Of a stretch of 64,000 nucleotides of DNA, positions 51,501-61,864 are shown one piece after another (positions within the stretch are counted from its first letter, which is position 1; every line of letters starts with the position of its first letter). The DNA is from Micractinium sp. NFX-FRZ (Eukaryota > Chlorophyta > Trebouxiophyceae > Chlorellales > Chlorellaceae), in contig JAPTJF010000003.1 in the NCBI GenBank assembly GCA_029339195.1, positions 471,576 through 535,575 of the forward strand, read 5' to 3'. The translations under genes were made by a program, and so were the position numbers. The notes beneath the pieces were generated by a model, which was given only the letters and a program-made list of their open reading frames with translations, did not search any database and was not told where the DNA came from.

Positions 51501-54500
51501 TTTCCCCGCCACCTGCTTCTTCGCCTGAACAGCTGCCAAGAACACTCACTCTCTCCCCGCTAGCCGCTAGGTCACCCCTCCCCTGTACTCCAACCACGGT
51601 TCTTTCTTAAATCCCACCCGCAGGTTGTGGTCCCCACCACCTATTCTGACTTCACCACCCGCCGCGTGCTCACCACGCAATGGCTGGAGGGGGAGAAGCT
51701 GAGCCAGAGCCAGGCCAGCGATGTGGGGCGGCTGGTGCAGGTGGGGTGGGGCGCGGGGGCAGCGCGGGTGTCTGCTCATCTTCCTGGGCGCTGCCAGCGG
51801 ACGGGCGGCGGCTGGCGCAGGTCGGGGCGCGCTGCGCGGCACCGGCACTGGCGAGTGCCTGCCCATCTTCTTGCACGGTGCTAAATTCGGATGTCGCCAA
51901 CTGTTGCCCACTTGACCAACCCGTGTCCCTCCCCCGCCGCACTGATCTCTGCTGGCCCCGCCCCCCCTGCCCCCTCTCCCCACCTCCCCTGCCCCCCTTC
52001 CCTCCAGGTGGGCGTAATTTGCTACCTGAAGCAGCTGCTGGACACAGGCTTCTTCCACGCAGGTGAGGGCCGGCTGGCTGCGGGTGCAGTTGGTTGTTCA
52101 GAGGGCTGGGTGCGGTTGGGTGTTCACAAATTTGGGTGGCGCCCCCTGGACGGTCTTCAGAAGGTGGCGGTGACTGCAGGGAGCAGCTGGCGGGCTGGGC
52201 GCGGGCAGCAGCCGCAACGCAGCGCTGTTTGGGCCAATTCCCTGCCCCCTGGCCCGTCCCACCTCTCCGCGCTGCCCTCTGCGCCACGCTGGCATCGCCA
52301 CCTGCTCTGCCCTGCCCCGTCCACCACCTCGTCCAACCACATCCGACACCCATTCCCTTGCCACCCCCACCGCCGCTCCTCGCCCTCCCCCGGCAGACCC
52401 CCACCCCGGCAACCTGATCCGCACCCCCGACGGCCGGCTGGCCATCCTGGACTTTGGGCTGGTCACTGTGGTGGACGACAACATCAAGGTGGGGCGGGGC
52501 GGGGAGGCAGGGGAGGCAGGGGCGGCAGGGCAGGCAGGGGAGGCAGCCCACGCCTGCATAGATGCCAATCACGGCGGTCAGAGGGGCAGGGAGGTGGGAT
52601 GGGTTGTGAGGGGTGGACAGCAGCGTCAAAGTGGGGCGCCTGGGCGGGTGGGTGGGTCAAGCTGTTGTATCACGGGCGGCAGAACAGCCAGCCACGCCTG
52701 CATTGGGTCAGGCGGGGCGGGCAGAGGGCGGGCAGGGGGGTGGATGGGATGTGAGGTGTGCCTGGCCGGGTGGGTGGGTGGAGCTGTTCTGCCAGGACGG
52801 TAATGCCTGTGCACTGTCCCCACGCTTTGCTTATTCTCCCCTCCCCCACCCTGCCCTCCTTCCCCCTCCCCACTGCCCCGTCGCTGCGCAGTACGGCATG
52901 ATTGAGGCCATCTCCCACCTGATCCACCGCGACTACGAGGCCATTGTGGAGGACTTTGTGACGCTGGACTTCATCCCGCCAGGCACAGACCTCAAGCCCA
53001 TACTGCCGGTGCTGGCAAAGGTGGGCAGGGGTGCTGGGGGGCGAGGTGGGGTTGAGGACGGGGGCGTGTGGAAGGGCTGGGGGGCAAGGAACCCTCGGGC
53101 AGAGGGAGGGAATAGTGCTTGAAGCTTCCTTGCCCCGCCTGACACCCCTCAACCCCTTTACCGCAACTGCTGGCCAACATGGGGTGTGAGGGGTTGGGTG
53201 GGCTTGGAGAGCGGGGGATGGGGTGCGGGGGCGGGCGAGGAATGGCGCTAGAGGATTTGCAGGCCGGTGGGGCATACGGCAACACGGCAAGCCCTCTACT
53301 CTGCCGTGCAGCCGCTCACCCTTCTTCCCTCCCCTCTCCGCGGGTGCCGCCACCTGCCCTCCCCCACGCGCAGGTGTTTGACCAGGCCCTGGCGGGCGGC
53401 GGCGCCAAGGGCATCAACTTCCAGGATCTGGCCGCTGACCTGGCGCAGATCACGTTTGACTACCCCTTCCGCATCCCCCCCTACGTGAGTGGGCACATGC
53501 CCCTGCCCGCCTCGCCTGCCTCCGCTCCCTCTGCCCGCCTGGCCTGGGCCTTGTGCGCCTCCACTGCCCTGCCCACCCCGCCTGGGCGTTCACCCCACCC
53601 CAGTCGCCCCTGCCCCACCCTCACCTCCCCTGTGTTCCTCTCCACCTCCCTCCCTCGCCCCGTTCCCCTCGCCCAGTTTGCGCTCATCATTCGTGCCATC
53701 GGCGTGCTGGAGGGCATTGCTCTGGTGGGCAATCCCGACTTTGCCATCGTGGACGAAGCATTCCCGGTGAGCCCTGGATGGCTTGGGGGTGAACCCTTCC
53801 TACCTCGTAGGGGCGACCCATCACCTCTCCCTCCCATTGGCTTGCGTGCTTTGCTTGCTTCTGCCTGGTAGCAGCGAGGCTTGTCGTGCATGTGGGCCGT
53901 GCCACCGCGAAGGCGAGCTTCCCAGCAGCCCCTGGCTGTTCTGCCTCAGCCTGGGAGAGTGGAAAACTGTGCAGCACATAAGCAAGTGCTGTAGCACGAC
54001 TCGGAAAACCCTCCCATTAAGCCGAGCGGCTGCGCCTACACTCGCCGCCCGCCTGCCCCGTTCTGGTGGCCGGCCCGCCACCCCATGCACGCTCCTGGCT
54101 GACCCTTGCCCTACTGCCCCGTCCTGCCCTTCTCCCCTGCAGTACATCGCCAAGCGCCTGATGACTGACGACAGCCCGCGCCTGAGGGCGGCGCTGCGGT
54201 ACATGGTGTATGGGCGGGACACCGTGTTTGACGCCGACCGACTGATCGGTGAGCTCATTGCCGACGGCATTTCAACAGCGCCTTCAGCGCAACCCATCAA
54301 GTGAATTGGAGCACGCTATCTCACGCGCCCTCGCCCCGTGCTGCTGCGCCCCGCCCCCACCCGCCTCAAACTGCATCCCCCCTTCATGCATGTGCAGACT
54401 TGCTAGATGCCTTTGAGACGTTCACGGAGCACTCGCGGTCGGCACGTGGCGACCTGGATCTGGACACCGACCCCTTGCAGCAGGCGGCGGCGCAGCGCCT

Positions 54501-56073
54501 GGCGGCTGCCGCGGCTGCTGGCCGCACCTCCACCTTCCCCGATGGCTCCGCCGGCCCCGCCTCCACCTCGGGCCGCGGCGGGCTGCCCGGGCTGCCCGGC
54601 CTGCCCGCCGGGCTGCAGCTGCCCTTCCCCTTCCCCTTCCCGGGCGGCGGTGGCGGCGGCGCGGCGGGCCAGCTGGCGGGGGCGCTGAGCGGGCTGGGCA
54701 TGGCGCCGCTGCTGGGGGTTTCCCCCACGGCGCCGCTGCCGGGCGGCAGCATAGACATGGAGGACAGCCGCACGCGGGAGGCGCTCAGGTGGGCGGGGTG
54801 GGACGGGCTGGGTTTGCGTGTTGTTGCAGGTGCACTACCACACGTGGCGGCTTGAGAGGGCGCCATATGTTCTGCTGTGGGTGTGTCGTGTCTCCCCAGG
54901 CAGGGCGCCCTCTCCCACTTAACTTGTTGCTGATACCGCAGTTGTGCTTGGCTGCCCCTGTGCCCACGTGCACATCAGTTGACAGGCAGCACGCCAACGG
55001 ACAGCACCTCAACAGAGACAGCCTGCCAACCGCAATTCCAACTGACAGAAATCACCTCCGATTCCAACAGACACCACTTCTGGCTGCAACTCCAACTGAC
55101 AGAAACCAACACTAGATTCCAACAGGCAGCACCACCAACTGTGTGTCCATCCTGTGCCCCCCCCCGCCCCCCGCCCCGCCGCAGGTTCGTCTTCTCCCCG
55201 GAGGGCGCCTTCTTCCGCGACTTCCTCATGGAGGAGCTGGTCAAGTCGATTGACGCGCTGAGCAGGGACCAGCTGCGCGCGCTCCTGGGCGTGCTGGGGC
55301 TGCAGGACGCGGCGCTGCCGGTGCTGGTGCCCGGGGCCAGCAGGTGCGGGGTGCGGGAGTGCAGGTGGCAGTGGGGCGGGGCAGGAGGGAGTGCTGTGCC
55401 CGGGGAAAGCAGGTGCGGCGTGGGGGGAAAGAGGGGAGTGCATGAAAGTAGGATGGGACAGGGGAGGAGGGAGGAGAGGAGGGAGCAGGCAGCAGGGCTG
55501 GTGAGGTGTGGGAAGCAGGGCGGGGCGGGGAGGAGGCGTGGGGAGGGCAAAGAGCAGGGGCAAGGCAGGTGGGTCAGCAGCGCGAGGCGAGAGCGGAGCA
55601 CATTAGACACTGGGCACACACCAAGCGACAGGGTCACCACTGCTTCTTGCTCCCCATTCATGCCCAACCACCACCTGCCTTATGCACCTGGAGCCCTGAC
55701 CCGGCCCCCTTGCACAGTCCCCGCCCACGCGCCCGCCCATCCGCCCACTGCCTCGTAGTGACCCCTCCCACCCCGCCGCCTTACCGCCCCGCCCCCCGCT
55801 TCCGCCCCCCGCAGGCTCTTCCTCCCCGTGGCGCCGCCCCTCAGCCCCGACGACCGCCGCGTCGTGGACAATGTTGCCCGCATCGTCAACTTCCTGGCCG
55901 GCGGCTCCGCTGCCCGCACGCTGTCTGCTGCCACCGGCGGCGCCCCCGACGCGCGGGCGCTGGCTGAGCTGGCGCCGCTGCTGCCCGAGGTGGCAACGCA
56001 GGTGGTGCCGGAGCTGACGCGCAGGCTGGCGGGGCGCATCACTGCCCGCTTCCTCCGCGAAATCTTTCTCTGA
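47382..56073 (+). CDS. Plastid ABC1K/UbiB-family atypical kinase
   Basis: Nineteen exons, from 47382-47549 to 55815-56073, join in frame to 847 residues. ABC1K (UbiB/ADCK) proteins are atypical kinases or ATPases; plant members sit in plastoglobules or mitochondria and control prenyl-lipid metabolism. The first 56 residues (MRAASCAAASTSG..., Arg/Ala/Ser-rich) are a plastid-type transit peptide. Motifs: KIGQ (about 190-193) in SLGPAYIKIGQALSIRPD, the Ala-rich loop PEPIAAASLGQVYK (about 246-259), VAVKVQRPG with the ATP-site Lys (about 272), FFEELDYVREGQNA (family ExD), HADPHPGNL and ILDFG (about 420). The last 330 residues are an extension with a Gly/Pro/Ala linker (exon 17) and a folded end (FSPEGAFFRDFLMEELVKSID, then LSPDDRRVVDNVARIVNFL), as in some plastid ABC1Ks. 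The exact subgroup is unsure. Intron 4 is GC-AG. Confidence 0.88.
48517..48553. repeat. (GCCT)n microsatellite in ABC1K intron
   Basis: About nine exact tetranucleotide units just after the donor of exon 3. Confidence 0.85.
50156..50292 (+). repeat. Duplicated Ala-loop exon edge in ABC1K
   Basis: The exon coding PEPIAAASLGQVYK (50156-50198, donor GTGAGG) is followed by a copy reading KPIAAASVGQVYK (about 50255-50292, donor GTAAAG). The copy's nearest upstream AG would put it out of frame. Confidence 0.9.
51063..51375 (+). repeat. Donor-edge copies of ABC1K exon 9
   Basis: The exon end coding ATRFAALIAEDLPQ (to 51108) recurs nearly unchanged at 51184-51226 with a GTGCGC donor, and in decayed form at about 51329-51372. 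Spacing is about 118 and 145 bp. Confidence 0.9.
51715..51830 (+). repeat. Donor-edge copy of ABC1K exon 10
   Basis: GGGCGGCTGGTGCAGGTGGGG at the exon 10 end (to 51740) is echoed near 51803-51825 as GGCGGCTGGCGCAGGTCGGGG inside the intron. Confidence 0.6.
52460..52645 (+). repeat. Donor-edge copy of ABC1K exon 12
   Basis: VDDNIK plus GTGGGGCGG at the exon end (52488) is echoed at about 52612-52640 as VDSSVK plus TGGGGCGCC. Confidence 0.6.
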
Positions 56074-57031
56074 AAGTCGTTTGGATTCTCCAAAGGATTG
56101 AAAAGGCTGCATTGATGTGGTGATTGAGAAGAAGCCCCAGGCTGAATTTCAAGGACATGCCTTCATGTTGTGATTATTAAACACATTTCGTGGGCAGCGC
56201 CCAGCGCTCCGCCCGTCTGGGCGTGCCTCCTGCACTCCCCTACCTCTGCATTTCGTTGGCCGTTGCTCAGCCAGCCTCCCTTTCATCTGAAGATTTGTTA
56301 CCGATTTCCGCAAGTAGACACGCTCTTCTCCCCTCCCCCGCCTGTCCAATGTGCTGCCAGCAGCACAGCGAAGCAGCATGCTGTAACCAAATGAACCTGC
56401 CGGTGTAAAGCCAACCCCTGCTGCAACAGGTGCCCCAAGAAGCACAGAAGCACAGAAAGGGGATGAGCAGGGGCCGGCAGCAGCGGCTCCGCCAGGCTGG
56501 CGGTGCCCCATAGACGGCCGGCCCCACACGATGCCAAGTTGGCTTTGGTAGCGCAGGTACCTGGACAGCCAGGCCAGCGCAGCAAGCCGGCGCAGCCGCA
56601 CAGCAGGCTGACGCAACCAGCGCCCGGCGGCTCGGTGCCGCTAGAACAACCGGGGGTTTGGCGGAGCCCCCGTTTTTGCTGGGGGTGTCTTGGCCGCCCG
56701 CACCCCCCATATTCAAGACCAACATGGCGGCACCCGAATGAACTCAGGCCCAGCACCCGATGGAATGCGCACACGTCTGATGTGCACATGCGGGTTGTCC
56801 TGCCTTGCCACCTGTAACCAGTAGGTACAGGTGCAGCATAGCATGTGGAGAGGAAGTGCAGCATAGCATGTGTCATATAGAGGCACATTTTTACATTAAA
56901 TTTGACCTCCCCATCTTCGCATCATTGGCCATTAGAAGGGGTGCCGCGGTGGAATTACGCATCACATCCTTGCCATGACTTGTGTCTTCTAAGGCCTTGC
57001 AAGGACCGGTTGGGAGATCAAATGATTATCA
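56074..57031. other. Region downstream of ABC1K
   Basis: Holds the ABC1K 3' UTR with two TGTAA motifs near 56382 and 56404. The rest is AT-richer and has no supported gene. Confidence 0.5.
56382..56386 (+). terminator. Candidate TGTAA polyadenylation signal for ABC1K gene
   Basis: TGTAA about 310 bp past the stop; a second TGTAA follows at 56404. Either could serve. Confidence 0.4.
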
Positions 57032-57117
57032 GGGGACTTCCGGGAATCGAACCCGGGACCTCCTGCAAGCTTGAAATTTCTCCCAAAGCAGGAATCATGC
57101 CACTAGACCAAAGTCCC
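57032..57117 (-). tRNA. trnP-UGG: tRNA-Pro (anticodon UGG) with intron
   Basis: Read 5' to 3' on the minus strand: acceptor GGGACTT pairing with AAGTCCC, D arm GTCTAGTGGCATGATT, anticodon stem CCTGC/GCAGG with loop TTTGGG..T, variable AGGTC, T arm CCGGG-TTCGATT-CCCGG, discriminator C. Position 33 is T and 34-36 are TGG, so it decodes proline codons. A 14-nt insert (AGAAATTTCAAGCT) sits between positions 37 and 38, the canonical place for nuclear tRNA introns. The A-box-like GGTCTAGTGG and B-box GGTTCGATTCC are intact. CCA is not encoded, as expected for a nuclear gene. Confidence 0.93.
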
Positions 57118-57291
57118 AGTATGGAGGTGCACGTCCAAGCTGGACTGGCTCATTAGATCGACTCCGCAAACTTGTACGAAATGTACGGAACACCGTGTTC
57201 TCGGGGGTGGCTCCCAGGCGCCCGCCGCTCTCCTGCCCCTTTCTGCGCCCGACTGGCCAGCCTGTGCGCTGCTGTGCCGCGCAAGGCGAGC

Positions 57292-57420
57292 TGCCTTGGG
57301 TAAGCTGCTCCATTCTCGTCCTGCGATGCTTTTGCGCTCGCGTCTCAATGCGTCATTCATTCTGTATGCTTGATTCATTGAGCAGCACAGGTTTGTGCTG
57401 AAATGACGTGTAACCCACAT
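57292..57420. repeat. Diverged repeat B, copy 1
   Basis: Runs from CCTTGGGTAAGCTGCTC through CTCGTCCTGCGATGCT to TGTAACCCAC. It matches copy 2 at 58318 in the same order. Confidence 0.7.
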
Positions 57421-57604
57421 TCAGTCAGTCAGCTGCTGTGCCGCTTTCACCCACCGCTCCCTCCACAGGTATTGCTTGAACAGGTTAGAGGGCTCAGCCC
57501 CAGCACGTTAACGTGCGGACCGCCTGTAAGATTCACAGTCACAGTCACAACTGGGCCCTCCACACCCCAGCATGGTCGACAGCCTGGTTGACGGCTATGG
57601 TCGA

Positions 57605-57770
57605 CAGCCTGGTTGGAACGGCACACCCCGACTCCCCTCCTACGTCGGTAACTCCCACCTCTCCGCCCGCCCTTCCCCCTCCGTGCTTCCCCTGTTCCTG
57701 GGCTTGGGCTCCCTCCTCTCCCTCTGGTTGCTGGCAGTTTAGGTTGACAGTGTGCATCAATGCATAAATG
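57605..57770. repeat. Diverged repeat A, copy 1
   Basis: Shares TTGGAACGGCACA, CCCCTGTTCCTGGG, CCTCTCCCTCTGGTTGCTG, GGCAGTTT.GGT.GACAG and GTGCATCAAT with copy 2 at 57974. Confidence 0.8.
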
Positions 57771-57973
57771 CATAGTGATCTGGCCACTACCCGGGGCTCT
57801 TCTGCCTCGTACTGCCCACTCAGCTTCCTGCTTTGCCTTCGCCTGTGGCGTGCATGCTTTCTTTCATTGATCGTATGTACCCCCGGTACGTATAGTACCG
57901 CAGAGCGTGCAAGACCCCAAGTCAAGTCCACACCCGGCATGCCCCCCGCCACACTGGAACGCCTGCTAGGCCT

Positions 57974-58158
57974 GACAGCCTATTGGAACGGCACAACGTG
58001 ACCTCCCTCCTTCTCCTCCCGCCCCTCCGCCCATACCGTTGGGCGGGCGGATAATTCCCCTTCCGTGTTCCCCCTGTTCCTGGGGTTGGGCTCCTTCCTC
58101 TCCCTCTGGTTGCTGACCCGCTGGCAGTTTCGGTCGACAGGTGTGCATCAATAAAGTG
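57974..58158. repeat. Diverged repeat A, copy 2
   Basis: Same orientation as copy 1, with small insertions such as GCGGGCGGATAATTCC. No ORF or terminal inverted repeat was seen. Confidence 0.8.
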
Positions 58159-58317
58159 AACCGGCTGCGGCCCTGCCCTCCTAGCGGGCTGTGCGTGCCC
58201 CTCGCTGCAATCGTGACGCCTCCTGTGGCTTAAGCTCACGGCAGCGGGGGCTGGCTGGGGGGCGTCCAGTGTTTGGGTCGCCCGGCTGCAGCGCCTGCCC
58301 ATCTCCCTGCTGAGCAT

Positions 58318-58435
58318 GCCTTGGATAAGCTGCTCGCATCTCGTCCTGCGATGCTCATGCATCTTGCAACTCAATATTTCATTCAAATCGCCGTGCGAGC
58401 AGCACACGCACGTGTTGACAGGGGGTGTAACCCAC
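58318..58435. repeat. Diverged repeat B, copy 2
   Basis: CCTTGGATAAGCTGCTC to TGTAACCCACC, about 1 kb after copy 1. Confidence 0.7.
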
Positions 58436-58511
58436 CAACAGCCACATGCAGATCGCCTGCCGCTGAGGGCCACACAGCTGCTGCTGCTGCTGCTGCCTGC
58501 TACACGCAGCT

Positions 58512-61500
58512 TCACACAGCCACGCTGCCGCTGAACACGAGCTCAGCGGGGCCCGTCATGTAGATGCGGTTGTCCTCGGCGCGCCACTCAATGTGCAGCG
58601 GGCCGCCGGGCAGGTCAACCTGCAGGGCAGGGCGAGCAGAGCGGGGCGGGGCGGGGCAGGGCCAGGCGAGGAGGTTGTGAGGAGGTGGGAGGGAGCCTCG
58701 CCTTAAGGCCTCGAGCAGGCTGGGTTCATGCCCGCTTGGCAGGCGGCAGCCGTGCCGAGGAACACCAAGGTAGCACCCGCCCTCCCTCGCCCACGATCAA
58801 ACAAGTGCTTGTCTCGATTTCACGAAAAGCGCTGTTTACTGTGCACCCTCACCTGGCAGGAGCGCTCCGTGCGCCCCTCCAGCACGCCGGCCACCACGGT
58901 GGCGCAGGCGCCGGTGCCGCAGGCCAGCGTCTGGCCGGCTCCGCGCTCCCACACGTGCATGCGCACGTGGGTGGGGGACAGGACCTCCACAAACTCTGCA
59001 GGGGGGAGGGGGCGGGTGGGCGGGTGGGCTCTATGTATACCACTAATCAACATATGGCCGCAGAGATGGGCAGGTGGGCGGGTGGGGTTTGAGGCAGGGG
59101 CCGGGTAGGGGCTAGGAGACAGGGAAGAGTGCGGGGGCAGGTGGAACACGCACAAGAGGGGATGCACTGGGGAGGGGGAGGGGGCAACGGTGGGGCGGGG
59201 TGGAGTGCAGGCGGGCGATGATGAGGGGGTGGGAAGGCCAGGAGGAAAACGGGCAGCGCAGACGGAGGGTGCGGTGGCCAGCCATGGCGGGCGGCGGGGC
59301 CGCGCTGCAAACAAGCATGCCCACGCCACGATACAGGCCCAGCTCGGGTGTTCAAAAATCTGCCCCGCCTCGTTCATCCACCCCGCATCCGCAGCAGCAA
59401 CAGCGCTGTACTAGAACAGCAGCAGCGGCGGCGGGAAGTGGCGGCAGCGGCGGCGCGCACCTGTGTTGGTGCGGGCAGGGAAGACTGCGTTCCTCTCAAA
59501 CATGGGGCCAATGCGGGGCAGGTCAAGCTCATCCACCTGCAGCAGGGAAGAAGGCGCAGCAAGTGTCTCCCAGGGTGCTACAGGCAACGCATGGATGGGA
59601 AGTTGGCAGCAGTTGCAATGGGGTGCCTTGCCAGCACTAGCAATTGGGTATTTGGACGGGAACTCAGGTTTTAACAGGTAGCTAACTGGGGGACAGGTCA
59701 GCACCGCGGGGGGGCGGGCAGCGGGGCGCCGAAATGGGGCGGGCAGGTGCGCCAGGAGACGGGGGCAACCCCGCCCGGCACTTGCCGCGCTGCCCCTTGC
59801 CGTCCCAGGAGTACGCAGGCGTGGCATGGGATGCCTGCCGCACGGCCCATCATATGCATATGCCCGCACCTTGATGGGCGTGCCGTCAGCCAGACCAAAC
59901 GTCATGGCATGGGGGTTGCCCATGCTCACGCACGTCATCAGCCACGTCTTGCCGTCCACCTCCAGCTGCTGCTGCACCACCGTCTCGCCCTGCAGGTGAG
60001 GTGGCAGACCGGTGGGCGCGGGAGCGTGGCAGCACAAGCGTGTGTGAGAGGCGGGGCATGAGCTTATAGGCTGCTCACGCCTGGCCTCGCCTGACCCCAA
60101 AAGGGGCAGGCAGGCGGCAAGCGGGCAGGCGAGCGGGCAGGGCGGCAGGAGGCAGGCGGGTCGGCCGGCAGGCGGGCAAGTGGGTGGGTAAGTAGCTTTC
60201 TCCCTGCCGCTGCTGGTGCCCCTGCCCCGGTGTTCATGCATGCATGCATGGGCGGGCACCCTAGGCACACCAACCAACCAACCAACCAACCTGCGTTGGC
60301 TGCAGCGTGGTGGGCACGTCAGCGCCGCGCAGGATTGGCTCCCCCATGTCCACGCACACCTGCAGGCAGGGCAGCCGGCGGGCAACGGCGTGGGCGGCGG
60401 AGTGGGAAACAGAGCAATGGGGAGAGCGGCAGCATGGTTTGAAGCCACAGCCTAGAGCCAACGAGTGGAAGGATGCAAGAATGGGGCAGGCACGTACAAA
60501 GGGGCGTCAGACAGGCGGGCAGGTTTGACATGTGGCAGCACCAATGCACAGCCAAGGGCAGCCCCGCGGGCACGCCTGAAGGACAGCGCCAGCGCCGGCG
60601 CCAGCCCTCCCCCTGCTGCGGCCAGCTGCCAGCGGCGCCCGCCCAGCTGCGCCTTCTGAGGCTTCTCACCTCGCCTCTCCCTACCCGTGCGCGCCCCTGG
60701 CTGGCCGGTGCCCGCACCCTCCCACACACGTCACATACTAACCACAGGGGCAGCGTGCTGAGCCTGCTGAGCCTGCTGCCGCATGCCTGCTCCGGTTGTT
60801 GCGCCGGTGGGGCTGTCAACAGCTGCTTCTGCCCACCCTGCGCACCCGCCCACCCACCTGTCCATCGGGCAGCAGCGCTGGCTGGATCAGGCCCGCCAGG
60901 GTGTGCACCTTGTACTGCCGAGGTTGCGAGCCATCCACGTCTGCGCGCATATACACACACAGGGGAAGCCGGAGGGCAAGCCATCAAGTAGGGCAAGCAC
61001 GTGATTGAGGCGGGTTGGGTGCAGCATAGGTGCACTCGCGCAGGCCGCCTGTGCAACGCCAGGTCACCGCTACCAAGGTTGTATCACGAGCGGGCTGCCC
61101 CCACACAGATCTGGCCAGGCCCTCTCTCCCACACTCCACACCCCTTCTTGCCCCAATTCACGTAAAAGGCCCTTCCCCTGCTGCGCGTCACCCCACCCCG
61201 CCCCACATCCTCCACGTTGTCCGCCCGCCCGCCCCCGCCCGCCTCCCCTGCCCACCCACCCGCCACAAAGCGCGCAAGGCAGCGGATGCCGTTGCCGCAC
61301 ATCTCCGGCTCCGACCCGTCCGAGTTGTAGATGCGCATGGAGTAGTCGGCGCCGTCGCCGTTGGGCGGCAGCGCAAAGATGACGCCGTCGCCGCCCACCC
61401 CAAAGTTGCGGTCACAAATCTGCACCGCCTGCTCAGGGGAGATGACCGGCTCCACCTGGTGCCGGTTGTCCACCTGCACAGCCGGGGCGGGGCGCTCAAG

Positions 61501-61864
61501 GGAAGGCGGCCTGTGGCTGAAGGAGCGCGCGGCTAGGGTGCACGCCGCGGCGGCGCCATGTGGCGGACTGGAGCGCTCAGCGCGAGCGGCAGAGTGTCGT
61601 CGTCGGCGGTGCCCCGGCAGCAGGCCTGCGCTGCTACTTCTGCACGGCCGCACTCGCAGCACTGTCACCCACCCCACAACTCACCAGAATGAAGTCGTTG
61701 CCCAGGCCCTGGTACTTGGCAAACTTTACGGCGGCGGCGCAGCGTGGCGCCTGCCGCATGCTGCCGCCGCCGCTGCCGCGCCGCCACTGCCGCTGCTGCT
61801 GCCGCCGCTGCTGCGGCAGTGCTGCCACTGCCCGGCTCGCTATGCAGCTGGCCTGCTGCACCAT
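58512..61864 (-). CDS. DAPF: Diaminopimelate epimerase, plastid form
   Basis: Eight exons (61864-61685, 61473-61260, 60940-60858, 60359-60291, 59989-59870, 59536-59461, 58995-58853, 58619-58512) give 330 residues. DapF converts LL- to meso-diaminopimelate, the next-to-last step of lysine synthesis in the plastid. Both catalytic cysteines are present: [11 protein letters not shown] (Cys about 119) and LACGTGACA (Cys about 273). Other family blocks are [13 protein letters not shown] at the start of the mature enzyme, [31 protein letters not shown] and ERGAGQT. The first 35 residues ([16 protein letters not shown]..., Gln/Arg-rich) act as a transit peptide. An in-frame ATG at 62023 would add 53 residues of similar composition, so the start is uncertain. 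A (CCAA)n run follows the exon 4 donor at 60270-60290. Confidence 0.93.

Larger units (their letters stand above)
57118..58511. other. Gene-free region between tRNA-Pro and DapF
   Basis: Contains two pairs of diverged direct repeats in the order B1-A1-A2-B2 (separate entries). No coding region was supported. Confidence 0.55.
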
